Assembly: GCF_039872765.1 (NCBI RefSeq)
Contig: NZ_JBDPZC010000017.1
Span: forward strand, 8,669 to 72,668
DNA from: Roseateles_B flavus
GTDB lineage: Bacteria; Pseudomonadota; Gammaproteobacteria; Burkholderiales; Burkholderiaceae_C
DNA length: 64,000 nt
Direction: 5' to 3'
The position numbers were made by a program, and so were the translations under genes. Within the stretch, counting starts at the first letter, position 1; each line of letters begins with the position of its first letter. The notes under the pieces were generated by a model. It was not told the DNA's origin and did no database searches. It saw only the letters and a list, made by a program, of their open reading frames with translations. This document shows, one piece after another, positions 41,843-51,826 of the stretch.

Positions 41843-43315
41843 TCACAGGCTTTGCAGCGAGGCGGGCGCCGTCTGCATGAAGCGCTGCTGGCCGGGCTCG
41901 CGCAGCTGCCACTTCTCGGCCAGGGCCATGAAGCGGGCGGCGGAGACCGGCCGCGAAAACCAGTGGCCCTGGTAGCCCATGCAGCCCATGCTGCGCAGGC
42001 AGTCCAGCTGGCGCACGTTCTCCACGCCTTCGGCCACCACCTCCAGGCCCATGTCCAGGCCCAGGTGCACGATGGTCTCGGCGATGCGGCAGGCGTCGGC
42101 GTCGTCGGGCAGGTCATGCACGAAGGACTGGTCGACCTTGAGCTGGTCCAGGGGCAGGCCACGCAGGCGGCTCAGCGAGGAGAAGCCGGTGCCGAAGTCG
42201 TCCAGGGCCAGGCGGATGCCGCGTTCGCGCATGCGCTGCATGCGCTCCTGGAGCTGCTCGAAGTTGTCGGAGTAGGCGGACTCGGTCAGCTCGAACTTCA
42301 GCAGCCCGGCCTGGGCCAGGGCGGTCGGCACGGTGGCGATGAGCTTCTCGGTGGCGCTCTCGGACTGCAGCTGGATGGAGCTGACATTGATGGAGATGGG
42401 GATGCCATGCAGCGGTCCGCCGTCCTGCCAGGCGACCAGCAGGCGGCAGACCTGTTCCAGCAGGCGCTGCCCGGCCGGCTCGATCAGCCCGGTGGCTTCG
42501 GCGATGGGCACGAACTCGGCGGGCGACACCAGGCCGCGCTTGGGGTGGCGCCAGCGCATCAGCACCTCGGCGCCGATCAGCTCGCCCTCGGCATTGCACT
42601 GGGCCTGGAAGAAGGGCTCGATCTCGCCGGCCGCGATGCCCCGCGCGAAGTCCAGCTCCTGGGCCGAGGCCTGGCGCGCGTCGCGCAGCATGGTGACGAT
42701 GCAGGCATAGATCAACAGGGCCGTCAGCACGGCGACCAGGCCCACGCCGACCTGGCGCGTCTGCAGCGGCACCGTGGGCGTCTCCACGAAGCGCAGCTCG
42801 AAGGTCTGCAGCGCGACGAAGGCGCCGAGGATCAGCACGGACATCACGCTCAGCAGCCAGCCCGGGCGGTACTGCAGCAGGAAGTAGCTGCAGACGAAGA
42901 GCGGGATCAGGTAGAGCTGGGTGCTGCGCGGCACGCCGCCTGAGGGCAGGTCCGCCAGCAGGCTCAGGGCCAGCACCACCAGCCAGGCGCAGAAGCAGTA
43001 GAACACCGAGGCCGTGCGCGGCAGCCTGTGCTTCAGCAGCAGCAGCGTGAAGGCGGAGCCGGCGACGGCCATGCCCGGCATGGCGGCCACCCAGGGCCTG
43101 CCGATGGAGAGGAAGTGGGCGGCCCAGGGCAGCGAACCGAGGATGGTCAGCCAGGCCATCACTCGCAGCACATGCTCGCGGCGGCGGGCAAAGGCCTGGG
43201 GCACGAGGCCCTCGTTGGACTCCAGGCGCGACAGCAGCTGCCAGGCGCCATGCCAGCGCCCGGAGAGATCGGGGGGTCGTGTCGTTGCCAGGCCCGGGCC
43301 CTGTGGGCTTCTCAT
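41843..43315 (-). CDS. Membrane EAL-domain c-di-GMP phosphodiesterase
   Basis: A 490-residue protein. Six hydrophobic helices fill about residues 45-215 (for example WVAAMPGMAVAGSAFTLLLL and LVAVLTALLIYACIV). The EAL domain follows with catalytic positions intact: EVLMRW, SINVSS, FELTES, LDDFGTGFSSL, KVDQSF, AEGVE and the GYQG..FSRP end. Hydrolysis of c-di-GMP to pGpG is therefore expected. There is no GGDEF domain. The membrane part may sense a signal and is not a named family to me. Met 43315 has GGGAG 5 bases upstream. It probably forms its own unit between icmF and a chemoreceptor gene, all reading left. Confidence 0.88.
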   Translation of the reverse strand: MRSPQGPGLATTRPPDLSGRWHGAWQLLSRLESNEGLVPQAFARRREHVLRVMAWLTILGSLPWAAHFLSIGRPWVAAMPGMAVAGSAFTLLLLKHRLPRTASVFYCFCAWLVVLALSLLADLPSGGVPRSTQLYLIPLFVCSYFLLQYRPGWLLSVMSVLILGAFVALQTFELRFVETPTVPLQTRQVGVGLVAVLTALLIYACIVTMLRDARQASAQELDFARGIAAGEIEPFFQAQCNAEGELIGAEVLMRWRHPKRGLVSPAEFVPIAEATGLIEPAGQRLLEQVCRLLVAWQDGGPLHGIPISINVSSIQLQSESATEKLIATVPTALAQAGLLKFELTESAYSDNFEQLQERMQRMRERGIRLALDDFGTGFSSLSRLRGLPLDQLKVDQSFVHDLPDDADACRIAETIVHLGLDMGLEVVAEGVENVRQLDCLRSMGCMGYQGHWFSRPVSAARFMALAEKWQLREPGQQRFMQTAPASLQSL

Positions 43316-43486
43316 CGCCGCTCCCTGCTGCGAATTCGCCGGGCGCGCGACGGCGCCCGTGCCGGGTCCATTGTGCATGCCTGCCTTCGGCCTGACATGA
43401 CCCGCCGCCCGGACGGACCCCATGCCGGCCCGGCCGGTGGGCAATCTGCCACAGACCGGCGGGGCGGGCGGGCGCCCTGCGTGAGG

Positions 43487-45034
43487 TCAGCGGCCGCTGC
43501 CGGCCAGGCGGAAGCCGCTGACCAGCTCCGCCAGGCGGCTGGCCTGCTCCTTCAGCGACTCGGCGGCCGCCGCACTCTGCTCCACCAGCGCGGCGTTCTG
43601 CTGGGTGGCCTGGTCCAGCTGGGTGACGGCCTGGTTGACGGCGCCGATGCCGTCGCGCTGCTCCACCGTGCTGGCCGAGATCTCGCCGATGATGTCGCTG
43701 ACCCGGTTCACGCTGGCCACGATCTCGTCCATGGTGCTGCCGGCCTGCTGCACCAGGCGCGAGCCCACTTCGACCCGCTCCACGCTGGCGCCGATCAGGC
43801 TCTTGATCTCCTTGGCTGCTTCGGCGCTGCGCTGGGCCAGGCTGCGCACCTCGGCGGCCACCACCGCGAAGCCGCGGCCCTGCTCGCCCGCGCGCGCCGC
43901 CTCCACGGCCGCATTGAGCGCCAGGATGTTGGTCTGGAAGGCGATGCCATCGATCACGCCGATGATGTCGCTGATGCGGCGCGAGCTGGCATTGATCTCC
44001 TCCATGGTGCTGACCACCTGCCCCACGACGGCGCCGCCGCGCTGGGCCACCTCGGCCGCGCTGCCAGCCAGCTGGTTGGCCGTGGCCGCGCTGTCGGCGC
44101 TGTGGCTGACGGTGCCGGTCAGCTGGCCGGTGGCGCCGGCGGCCTGCTGCAGGTTGGAGGCCGTCTGCTCCGTGCGATGGCTCAGGTCCAGATTGCCCGA
44201 GGCGATCTCGGCGCTGGCCGTCTGGATGTTCTCGGTGCTCTCGCGCACCTCGCTGACGATGCGGTTCAGCGCCTCCTTCATGCGGGAGAGGGCGCGCTGC
44301 ACCTCGCCGATCTCGTCCTGGCGGCTGCTGTCCAGGCGGCCGCTGAGGTCGCCATTGCCGATGCGTTCGGCCTCGCCCACCAGGGCCTTGAGCGGGTTCG
44401 CGATGGAGCGCACCAGGGACCAGGTGCCCAGCCCCAGGGCCAGCACGATGACGCCCATCAGTGCGGCCACGCTCCACACCGTGCGCATGCGCTCGTCGCC
44501 CGCCCGCTGCTGCATGGCCTGGGCCTTGTCGGCCTGGATCTGCACAAAGGCCTGCTGGGCTTCGAGGTAGCTGTCCACGGCCTGCTGGATGCGGCCCAGG
44601 CCGCTGCGCACGCCGTCGGCGTCACCGGCGGCCTTGAGCTTGCCGACTTCATTGCGCAGGCCGATGTAGGCCTGGCGCTGCTCGGCGATGCGCTGCATCG
44701 CGCGCTTCTCCTCGTCGGAGCTGGCCAGCTCCTCCAGCTGCTTCTGCAAACCGCTGATCTGCTGTGTGGTGGCCTCGATCATCGGCTTGGCCAGCTTGCT
44801 CACCGAGTCGTCGGGCGCGGCCAGGCCCAGGATCACTCGCGTCGCATTGGTCTCGGTCATGCCCCGCCAGCGCAGCGAATGGCTCAGCTTGAGCTGCTGG
44901 TCCTGCTGCGCCTTCATCGCCTCCTGCAGCAGGTGCGAGGTGCGCAGGGCCGCGCCGGCCGTCATCAGCACGGTGACCACGGTGAGCGCGATCACCGGCA
45001 GCCACAGGCGCGTCGCAATCGACAGATGCTTCAT
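43487..45034 (-). CDS. Methyl-accepting chemotaxis protein
   Basis: A 515-residue receptor. TM1 (LWLPVIALTVVTVLMTAGAAL), a helical sensor of about 160 residues, TM2 (VWSVAALMGVIVLALGLGTWSLV), HAMP (RSIANPLKALVGEAERIGNGDLSGRL) and a signalling hairpin with IDGIAFQTNILALNAAVEAARAGEQGRGFAVVAAEVRSLAQRS are in order. The in-frame GTG four codons before the ATG is less likely because GGAG sits 6 bases before ATG 45034. It is the third receptor within 12 kb, and its sensor differs from the other two. Confidence 0.92.
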   Translation of the reverse strand: MKHLSIATRLWLPVIALTVVTVLMTAGAALRTSHLLQEAMKAQQDQQLKLSHSLRWRGMTETNATRVILGLAAPDDSVSKLAKPMIEATTQQISGLQKQLEELASSDEEKRAMQRIAEQRQAYIGLRNEVGKLKAAGDADGVRSGLGRIQQAVDSYLEAQQAFVQIQADKAQAMQQRAGDERMRTVWSVAALMGVIVLALGLGTWSLVRSIANPLKALVGEAERIGNGDLSGRLDSSRQDEIGEVQRALSRMKEALNRIVSEVRESTENIQTASAEIASGNLDLSHRTEQTASNLQQAAGATGQLTGTVSHSADSAATANQLAGSAAEVAQRGGAVVGQVVSTMEEINASSRRISDIIGVIDGIAFQTNILALNAAVEAARAGEQGRGFAVVAAEVRSLAQRSAEAAKEIKSLIGASVERVEVGSRLVQQAGSTMDEIVASVNRVSDIIGEISASTVEQRDGIGAVNQAVTQLDQATQQNAALVEQSAAAAESLKEQASRLAELVSGFRLAGSGR

Positions 45035-45211
45035 GGGCGTCTCCACTGAATCTTGTTGGCTTGCTCGGGCGTCGGATGCCGCCCGCGTGCCGATGATGAT
45101 TCAGACGCGCCCGCACCGGTAGCATTCCCTGGCGGGATCTGAGGCATTTCCGCTACGGCCGCGTCGGGAACGCTGGTAGGCTCCCGCTGTTTCCAGCGCA
45201 GCCTCCCTCCC

Positions 45212-45988
45212 ATGAGCTTTCTGGCCATCGACATCGGCAACACCCGCCTCAAATGGGCGCTCTACGCATCGCCCCAGCCGGGCGCGGTGGTGCTGGCCCA
45301 TGGCGCCGTGTTCCTGGAGAACATCGAGCGCCTCGCGGAGGACGAATGGCGGCGCCTGCCCGCGCCCCGCAGCATGCTGGGCTGCAATGTGGCCGGCGAT
45401 GCCGTGCGGCACCGGGTCGAGGAGCAGATCGAGCAGATGGAGTCCTGGGACCTGGAACCGCGCTGGGTCCATTCCTCGCACCAGGCCGGCGGCATCATCA
45501 ACGGCTACGACCACCCGGGGCGGCTGGGCGCAGACCGCTTCGTGGCCCTGGTCGGGGCCCGCTCCCACGTGATGCAGCGCGGCGCACCGCGGGCCGTGCT
45601 GGTGGTGATGGTGGGCACGGCCGTGACGGTGGATGCCGTCGACGCCGAGGGCAACTTCCTCGGCGGCCTCATCCTGCCCGGCCACGGCATCATGCTGCGC
45701 GCCCTGGAGAGCGGCACGGCCGGCCTGCGCGTGCCCACCGGCGAGGTGCGCGCCTTCCCCACCAACACCTCGGACGCCCTGACCAGCGGTGGCACCTATG
45801 CCATCACCGGCGCCATCGAGCGCATGCACCGCCACCTGGGTCAGCGTGCCGGCCATGAGCCCCTGACCCTGATGACGGGCGGCGCGGGCTGGAAGGTCGC
45901 GCCGGCCCTGGAGGTGCGCCACGAGCTGGTCGAGAGCCTGCTCTTCGACGGCATCCTGGCGCTGCAGGCGCATCGCCTGGCGCTCTGA
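45212..45988 (+). CDS. coaX: Type III pantothenate kinase
   Basis: A 258-residue enzyme phosphorylating pantothenate in the first committed step of CoA synthesis. Family motifs are the phosphate loop IDIGNTRLKW near the start, GADRFVALVGA with the catalytic Asp, GTAVTVDAV and GGLILPGHGIMLRALESGTAGL. The strand before GTAVTVD reads VVMV where many members have an Asp. Length is normal. It needs a monovalent cation in characterised members. birA, its usual neighbour in betaproteobacteria, is not adjacent here, since the next gene is a convergent exporter. Confidence 0.93.
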   Translation: MSFLAIDIGNTRLKWALYASPQPGAVVLAHGAVFLENIERLAEDEWRRLPAPRSMLGCNVAGDAVRHRVEEQIEQMESWDLEPRWVHSSHQAGGIINGYDHPGRLGADRFVALVGARSHVMQRGAPRAVLVVMVGTAVTVDAVDAEGNFLGGLILPGHGIMLRALESGTAGLRVPTGEVRAFPTNTSDALTSGGTYAITGAIERMHRHLGQRAGHEPLTLMTGGAGWKVAPALEVRHELVESLLFDGILALQAHRLAL

Positions 45989-46010
45989 GCGCCGCACCGC
46001 CCCGGCGGGG

Positions 46011-47597
46011 CTAGGCCCGGCCGCGCCGCAGGGCCAGCAGCCCGAGGCTTGTCAGGCCGACCAGGGCATAGACGCCGGCCGTCAGCGGCAGAGCGCGGCC
46101 ATTGAAACCCATCAGGTCAAGCCAGGGAAAGATCGAGGCCTGGGTGGCGGCATAGAGCCAGAACAGGAACAGGGCCAGGAAGGTGCGCGAACCGGCGGTC
46201 CAGTGACCCAGCAGGGCGCTGAGGCTGCTCAGCAGCAGCAGGCCGCTGAGCAGAGCCAGCGCCTGCAGGGGCGCCTGCATCCCCCAGCGCAGCAGGACCG
46301 GCGCATGGAACAGCAGCCCCAGCAGCGCCGCGCTGGCAAAGGGGATCAGCCGCCTGCGCTCGGGGCCGCCCGGCGCCACGGCGGCCAGCGCCAGCGTGCG
46401 TACCTGGTGGTCCTGCGCGCCCAGGCCGCAGACCATCACGCCCCAGCAGGCCGTGGAGACCAGCACCACCGGCCCGAGCGAAGCCAGGGGAAGGCTGAGG
46501 CCCAGGACCATCATCAGGGGCAGGGCCAGCAGCGCCCAGGGCTGGCCGACCAGGGCCAGGCAGACATGGGCCAGCACCTGGCCGGGCCAACCGGGCACCC
46601 GGGCGCACAGCGGCAGCAGGCGGCCCGCCAGGCGAGCCAAGGGCTGCTGGGCGGTGACCAGCGCCGTGCGCCAGCGAGAGCCCGTCTTTGCCGCCGCGGG
46701 CCGGACGCGGTCCGGGTCGTAGCGGTGGAAGAGCCAGAGGGCCGGCAGCAGCGGCAAAAGGGCCAGCCCGGCCGAGGCCAGCCGCAGGGCGACCAGCGGC
46801 CAGGACCACACGCCTTCGGGGAGCTGGCCCACGCCCAAGGCCGGATCGAAACTGGAGACGCCGATGCTCACGCTGTCCGTGCCCGTCAGCTGGCCCAGGC
46901 GAAGCGCCAGCGCCGACATGCCCGACAGGTCCAGGGCCAGCAGCGGGCGCAGCGCATGCTGGCCCTCCTCGAGAGTGAAGGGCAGGGCCGCGAACTGGCC
47001 CACCCAGCAGGCGAAGAAGAACAGGTCGCCCCGGCGTCGCATCAGGGGGGCCCAGGCGTCGCACAGCAGGGCCACGCTGGCACACAGCAGCAGCGGCGGG
47101 CCCATGCCCAGCAGCCACATGGCCAGGTAGGGGCCCAGCTGCAGCGGGGCCTCGCCGTGCATCAGCTGCAGCAACATCACCGTGAGGAGGTCGACGCCGG
47201 CCAGCGTCATCAGGAAGGCCACGGCGCCGAGCCATCGGCTCAGCAACAGTCCGAAGGCCGATGCCGGCGCCGTCGCCAGCAGGGCGGCCGCCCCATGCTG
47301 CAGGTCCTGCTGCGTGCGCCCGCGGACCAGGAAGAAGCCCAGCAGGCCGAAGAGCAGGTTGCCCATCATGCCGCCGCCGACCGACAGCGTGTGGCTGTCA
47401 TAGAGCATGCGCTGGTCCTTGACGGCGAACAGGGTCACCTCGCCGGTGTTGTCGGGAATCATGAGCCAGCTGGCGGCGATCACCAGCCCAAGGATGAGCA
47501 GGCTGGAGCTGCGGCGCGCCCGCAGCAGCCACTCGTGGCGCGCGAGCGTGAGCACGAGGCCGAGCTTCCCGCCGACGATGCCGTGGCGGGCGCTCAT
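46011..47597 (-). CDS. ABC-2-type exporter membrane subunit
   Basis: A 528-residue membrane protein with about twelve hydrophobic segments in two halves, divided by a soluble stretch near residues 295-330. The start LARHEWLLRARRSSSLLILGL and the run PDNTGEVTLFAVKDQRMLYD resemble ABC-2 permeases. Its ATG overlaps the stop of the ATPase gene (ATGA), so the two form one exporter. The substrate is unknown, and there are no peptide or toxin genes beside it. Large unusual permeases of this kind often act on lipids, peptides or heavy substrates, but nothing here decides. Confidence 0.75.
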   Translation of the reverse strand: MSARHGIVGGKLGLVLTLARHEWLLRARRSSSLLILGLVIAASWLMIPDNTGEVTLFAVKDQRMLYDSHTLSVGGGMMGNLLFGLLGFFLVRGRTQQDLQHGAAALLATAPASAFGLLLSRWLGAVAFLMTLAGVDLLTVMLLQLMHGEAPLQLGPYLAMWLLGMGPPLLLCASVALLCDAWAPLMRRRGDLFFFACWVGQFAALPFTLEEGQHALRPLLALDLSGMSALALRLGQLTGTDSVSIGVSSFDPALGVGQLPEGVWSWPLVALRLASAGLALLPLLPALWLFHRYDPDRVRPAAAKTGSRWRTALVTAQQPLARLAGRLLPLCARVPGWPGQVLAHVCLALVGQPWALLALPLMMVLGLSLPLASLGPVVLVSTACWGVMVCGLGAQDHQVRTLALAAVAPGGPERRRLIPFASAALLGLLFHAPVLLRWGMQAPLQALALLSGLLLLSSLSALLGHWTAGSRTFLALFLFWLYAATQASIFPWLDLMGFNGRALPLTAGVYALVGLTSLGLLALRRGRA

Positions 47598-48469
47598 GCT
47601 GCCATCCCCAGGCCCTGCGTGTCCGCATAACGCTGCGCCATCAGGGCCTCCTCGAGGCTGGGCAGGGCGGCCTGGGCCTCGGCGCAGGGGCGTTCCGTGT
47701 GGGCCATGCGGACCTGGATCAGGCCACCCTGGCGTTGGGCCTGCAGCACATGCACCTGCTGGCGCAGGGCCTCGTAGTGGCCGGGCTCCAGCAGGGCGGT
47801 CCAGACCTGACCCTCGGCCCGTGCCATCAGCGCCTCGGGGCTGCTGAAGGCCAGCAGGCGGCCGCGGCGCAGGATGGCCAGGTGGGTGGCCATGTTCTCG
47901 ATGTCCGAGACGATGTGGGTGGAGACGATCACCAGGCGCGAGAAGCCCAGCTCGGACAGCAGCTGGCGGAAGCGCAGGCGCTCCTCGGGGTCCAGGCCGG
48001 CGGTGGGCTCGTCGACGATCAGCACGTCCGGGTCGTTGAGCAGGGCCTGCGCGATGCCCAGGCGCTGGCGCATGCCGCCCGAGAAGCCGGCGGCCAGGCG
48101 GTCGGCCTGCTCGTGAAGGTTGACCAGCTCCAGCAGCTGCTGGATGCGGCGGCCATCGCGCACGCCCTTGAGCGCGGCAAAGTACTGCAGGAACTCGCGT
48201 GCCGTCAGCTGCGGGTAGACGCCGAAGTCCTGCGGCAGGTAGCCCAGGCGGCGGCGCATCAGCTCGGGGCGGGCGACGATGTCCTGGCCGTCCAGCAGGA
48301 TGCGCCCCTGGCTCGGCCGGCTGAGCGTGGCCAGCATCTGCATCAGCGTGGTCTTGCCCGCACCGTTATGGCCGACCAGGCCCACCAGGCCGGCGCCCAG
48401 TTCCAGGTTGAGGCCATCGATGGCCCGGTGGTCTCCGAATGTCTTGACCAGGTCTTGAATGCTCAGCAT
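47594..48469 (-). CDS. ABC transporter ATP-binding protein
   Basis: A 291-residue ATPase. Walker A is GHNGAGKTT, the signature is FSGGMRQRLGIAQALL, Walker B is VLIVDEPTAGLDP, and the switch His is in VIVSTHIVSDIE. The Q-loop lies in GYLPQDFGVYPQLT. The C-terminal 80 residues form the extra domain of ABC-2-type exporter ATPases. GAGGAGG precedes the ATG. It powers the membrane subunit encoded directly downstream with overlapping codons. Confidence 0.9.
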   Translation of the reverse strand: MLSIQDLVKTFGDHRAIDGLNLELGAGLVGLVGHNGAGKTTLMQMLATLSRPSQGRILLDGQDIVARPELMRRRLGYLPQDFGVYPQLTAREFLQYFAALKGVRDGRRIQQLLELVNLHEQADRLAAGFSGGMRQRLGIAQALLNDPDVLIVDEPTAGLDPEERLRFRQLLSELGFSRLVIVSTHIVSDIENMATHLAILRRGRLLAFSSPEALMARAEGQVWTALLEPGHYEALRQQVHVLQAQRQGGLIQVRMAHTERPCAEAQAALPSLEEALMAQRYADTQGLGMAA

Positions 48470-48624
48470 GCCGCCTCCTCATGAATCTGGCGCGCAGCGT
48501 AGCGAGGCGACCCCGGCGGGGCACGGGGATTCAGACAGAGTGGCGCGGCGGGCGGACAGGCTGCACCGGCGCAGCCATGGCCGTGGCGTGAGAAGCGTGG
48601 GGCGTGGCGACGCGCGGCGCGCGC

Positions 48625-49416
48625 CTAGTCCGGACGCTTGAGCTGGCGGAGCTCCTCGCGCACGGCGCCGAGCTCCTCATGCACGGAGCGCAGCTGGGCG
48701 TGCAGGTCGCGCAGGATGTCCTTCTCGACCTCCCGTTCAGTGTTTTCCACCCACATGGCCGCGATGGCGGCGGTGACCAGGGAGAGCACCGCATAGCCCA
48801 GCAGCACCACGAAGACCGAGAAGATCTTGGCGGCAGCCGTGGTGGGCACGATGTCGCCATAGCCCACGGTGGCGGCGGTAGTGAAGGCCAGCCACATGCC
48901 GTCGGCCGGCGTCTTCACGCGCGGCTCCAGCACCCAGAAGCCCACGCCGCAGAACAGCAGCACCATCAGGGCCAGCAGCAGGAGGTAGCCCAGGCCGCCA
49001 CGCGTGACCCAGCTCTTGATGGCCCAGACCATCCTCAGCAGGGTCAGCAGCGAGACGAAGAGCCGCCCCGCCAGCGCCAGGCCCGACTCGGCGCTAGGCG
49101 GCAGCAGCGCGGAGGCCAGCAGGCCGGCCATCAGCACCAGGTCCAGCATATTGCTGCGCCAGTACTGCTGCGGATGCGAGCACAGCCTTCCTACGCGCCA
49201 CAGCGACAGGCCCACGAGGCCCGCCGCCGCCAGGTAGATGGCGATGGCCAGCGGCGTGGGCAGGCTCTCGATCAGTTCGATGTAGAAGGCCGGGATGGTG
49301 CACAGCAGGGCGACCAGCACCGGCCAGCGCCAGCGCTGCTCCGCGTGCGTGGCGGCGGTGTTGAGCTGGCTGGGCCGGGAGAGGCCCCAGCTGCGGGTGC
49401 TGATGCGATGCGGCAT
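48625..49416 (-). CDS. Voltage-gated-type potassium channel
   Basis: A 263-residue ion channel with about six membrane segments and the K+ selectivity filter TVGYGD starting at Thr183, inside AFTTAATVGYGDIVPTTAAAK. Segment 4 (RLFVSLLTLLRMVWAIKSW) has few regularly spaced arginines, so voltage sensing may be weak. The last 45 residues (NTEREVEKDILRDLHAQLRSVHEELGAVREELRQLKR) form a coiled coil, likely for tetramer assembly. It is a single gene after hslVU in the same direction. Confidence 0.88.
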   Translation of the reverse strand: MPHRISTRSWGLSRPSQLNTAATHAEQRWRWPVLVALLCTIPAFYIELIESLPTPLAIAIYLAAAGLVGLSLWRVGRLCSHPQQYWRSNMLDLVLMAGLLASALLPPSAESGLALAGRLFVSLLTLLRMVWAIKSWVTRGGLGYLLLLALMVLLFCGVGFWVLEPRVKTPADGMWLAFTTAATVGYGDIVPTTAAAKIFSVFVVLLGYAVLSLVTAAIAAMWVENTEREVEKDILRDLHAQLRSVHEELGAVREELRQLKRPD

Positions 49417-49474
49417 CCGGCAAGCCTAAGCCGTGCCAGGTCTTGCCGGCTTGATGTCCGTCAAGCAGTCGGCC

Positions 49475-50824
<1,350 letters not shown>

Positions 50825-50856
50825 GGGGCGTCCTCGTTCGGTGCGATGGCGTGCGC

Positions 50857-51429
50857 TCAGGCGCGGGCGACGCCGTCCAGCGTCTCGAGGGTGTGGTTCT
50901 GGTTGGTGTAGATGCAGAGGTCGCCGGCGATCTCCAGGGATCGCTTGACGATGTCCGCCGCGCCCAGCTCGCTGTGCTGCAGCAGGGCGCGCGCGGCGGC
51001 CTGCGCATAGGCACCGCCCGAGCCGATGGCCACGATGCCCAGCTCGGGCTCCAGCACGTCGCCATTGCCGGAGATGATCAGCGAGGTCTCGGCGTCCGCC
51101 ACGGCCAGCATGGCCTCCAGGCGGCGCAGCACCCGGTCCGTGCGCCAGTCCCGCGTGAGCTCCACGGCGGCCCGCACCAGGTGCCCCTGGTGCTTCTCCA
51201 GCTTGGACTCGAAGCGCTCGAAGAGGGTGAAGGCGTCAGCCGTGGCGCCGGCAAAGCCTGCCAGCACGCGCTCCTTGTAGAGCTTGCGCACCTTGCGCGC
51301 GCTCGCCTTCACGACGATATGGCCCAGCGTCACCTGGCCGTCACCCCCGATGGCGACCTGGCCGTTGCGGCGCACGCTGACGATGGTGGTCCCATGGAAC
51401 ACCGGATCTTGGGAAGCGGATGCAGTCAT
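50857..51429 (-). CDS. hslV: ATP-dependent protease peptidase subunit HslV
   Basis: A 190-residue proteasome-like threonine peptidase. The mature N-terminal Thr is in HG-TTIVSVRRNGQVAIGGDGQVTLG, so MTASASQDPVFHG is a propeptide. GSGGAYAQAAARAL and the end YTNQNHTLETLDG are typical. The start may be ATG 51429 or 51435; the former gives the usual propeptide length. It forms a heat-shock-type operon with hslU, but I could not find a convincing sigma-32 promoter upstream. Confidence 0.95.
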   Translation of the reverse strand: MTASASQDPVFHGTTIVSVRRNGQVAIGGDGQVTLGHIVVKASARKVRKLYKERVLAGFAGATADAFTLFERFESKLEKHQGHLVRAAVELTRDWRTDRVLRRLEAMLAVADAETSLIISGNGDVLEPELGIVAIGSGGAYAQAAARALLQHSELGAADIVKRSLEIAGDLCIYTNQNHTLETLDGVARA

Positions 51430-51826
51430 AGCCATTCCAGCTGAGGGCGGGAAGGGCATTTTCAAGCCGATGCCCCCAGGTCCGTCAGTGCTTGAGCTCA
51501 GGGGAAGGGGGAGGGCGGCGCAGCTTGCTTGCAGGGACCATATGTGGCTGCTGGCTATGCGATCTGACGGCCCTGCATGCGCCAGGCGGAGCATCCCGCC
51601 TCAGGAAACAGTGTCGCGATGCTGTGAGCCCTCATCGGACCCTTTCAGCGCCTAGGGCCTTGAAGGCCCAGCGACGGAGCATCACGCGCCGCTCACGGCA
51701 CCCCCCAGACAAAGAGCACTCGGCGCAGCCGGTGCTCGCCCCGCACGAACACCGCCGATCCGGCTTTGCCGGGCGGTCGGTGGTGCCCCCTTGAGGGGGC
51801 CGGCGAAGCCGGTAGGGGGTGGTCAA
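51430..51826. other. 397-bp gap between hslV and the STAS-like gene, rich in hairpins
   Basis: No supported gene lies here. The right half (51716-51818) is packed with GC hairpins and is listed as a repeat. The left half should hold the hslVU promoter. CTTGAAA occurs on the minus strand about 25 bases before the hslV start, but no matching CCCCAT-type -10 follows at the right spacing. Confidence 0.45.
51716..51818. repeat. Cluster of palindromic hairpins (REP-like element)
   Basis: Three hairpins follow one another. ACCGCC-gat-CCGGC-ttt-GCCGG-GCGGT is centred at 51766. CCCCCTTGAGGGGG lies at 51786-51799. CCGGC-gaa-GCCGG lies at 51800-51812. The CCGGC/GCCGG motif occurs in both orientations with TTT and GAA loops, as in repetitive extragenic palindromes. 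Very similar strings are, from memory, common between genes in Burkholderiales. The cluster may also end transcription of the neighbouring genes. Confidence 0.65.

Noticed and set aside
51430..51560. Sigma-32 promoter for hslVU
   Set aside because: A CTTGAAA is present, but there is no CCCCAT-like -10 at 13-15 bases, so it was not annotated.
51786..51812. Insertion-sequence end
   Set aside because: The inverted repeats are local hairpins with no transposase and no target duplication, so a REP-like element fits better.
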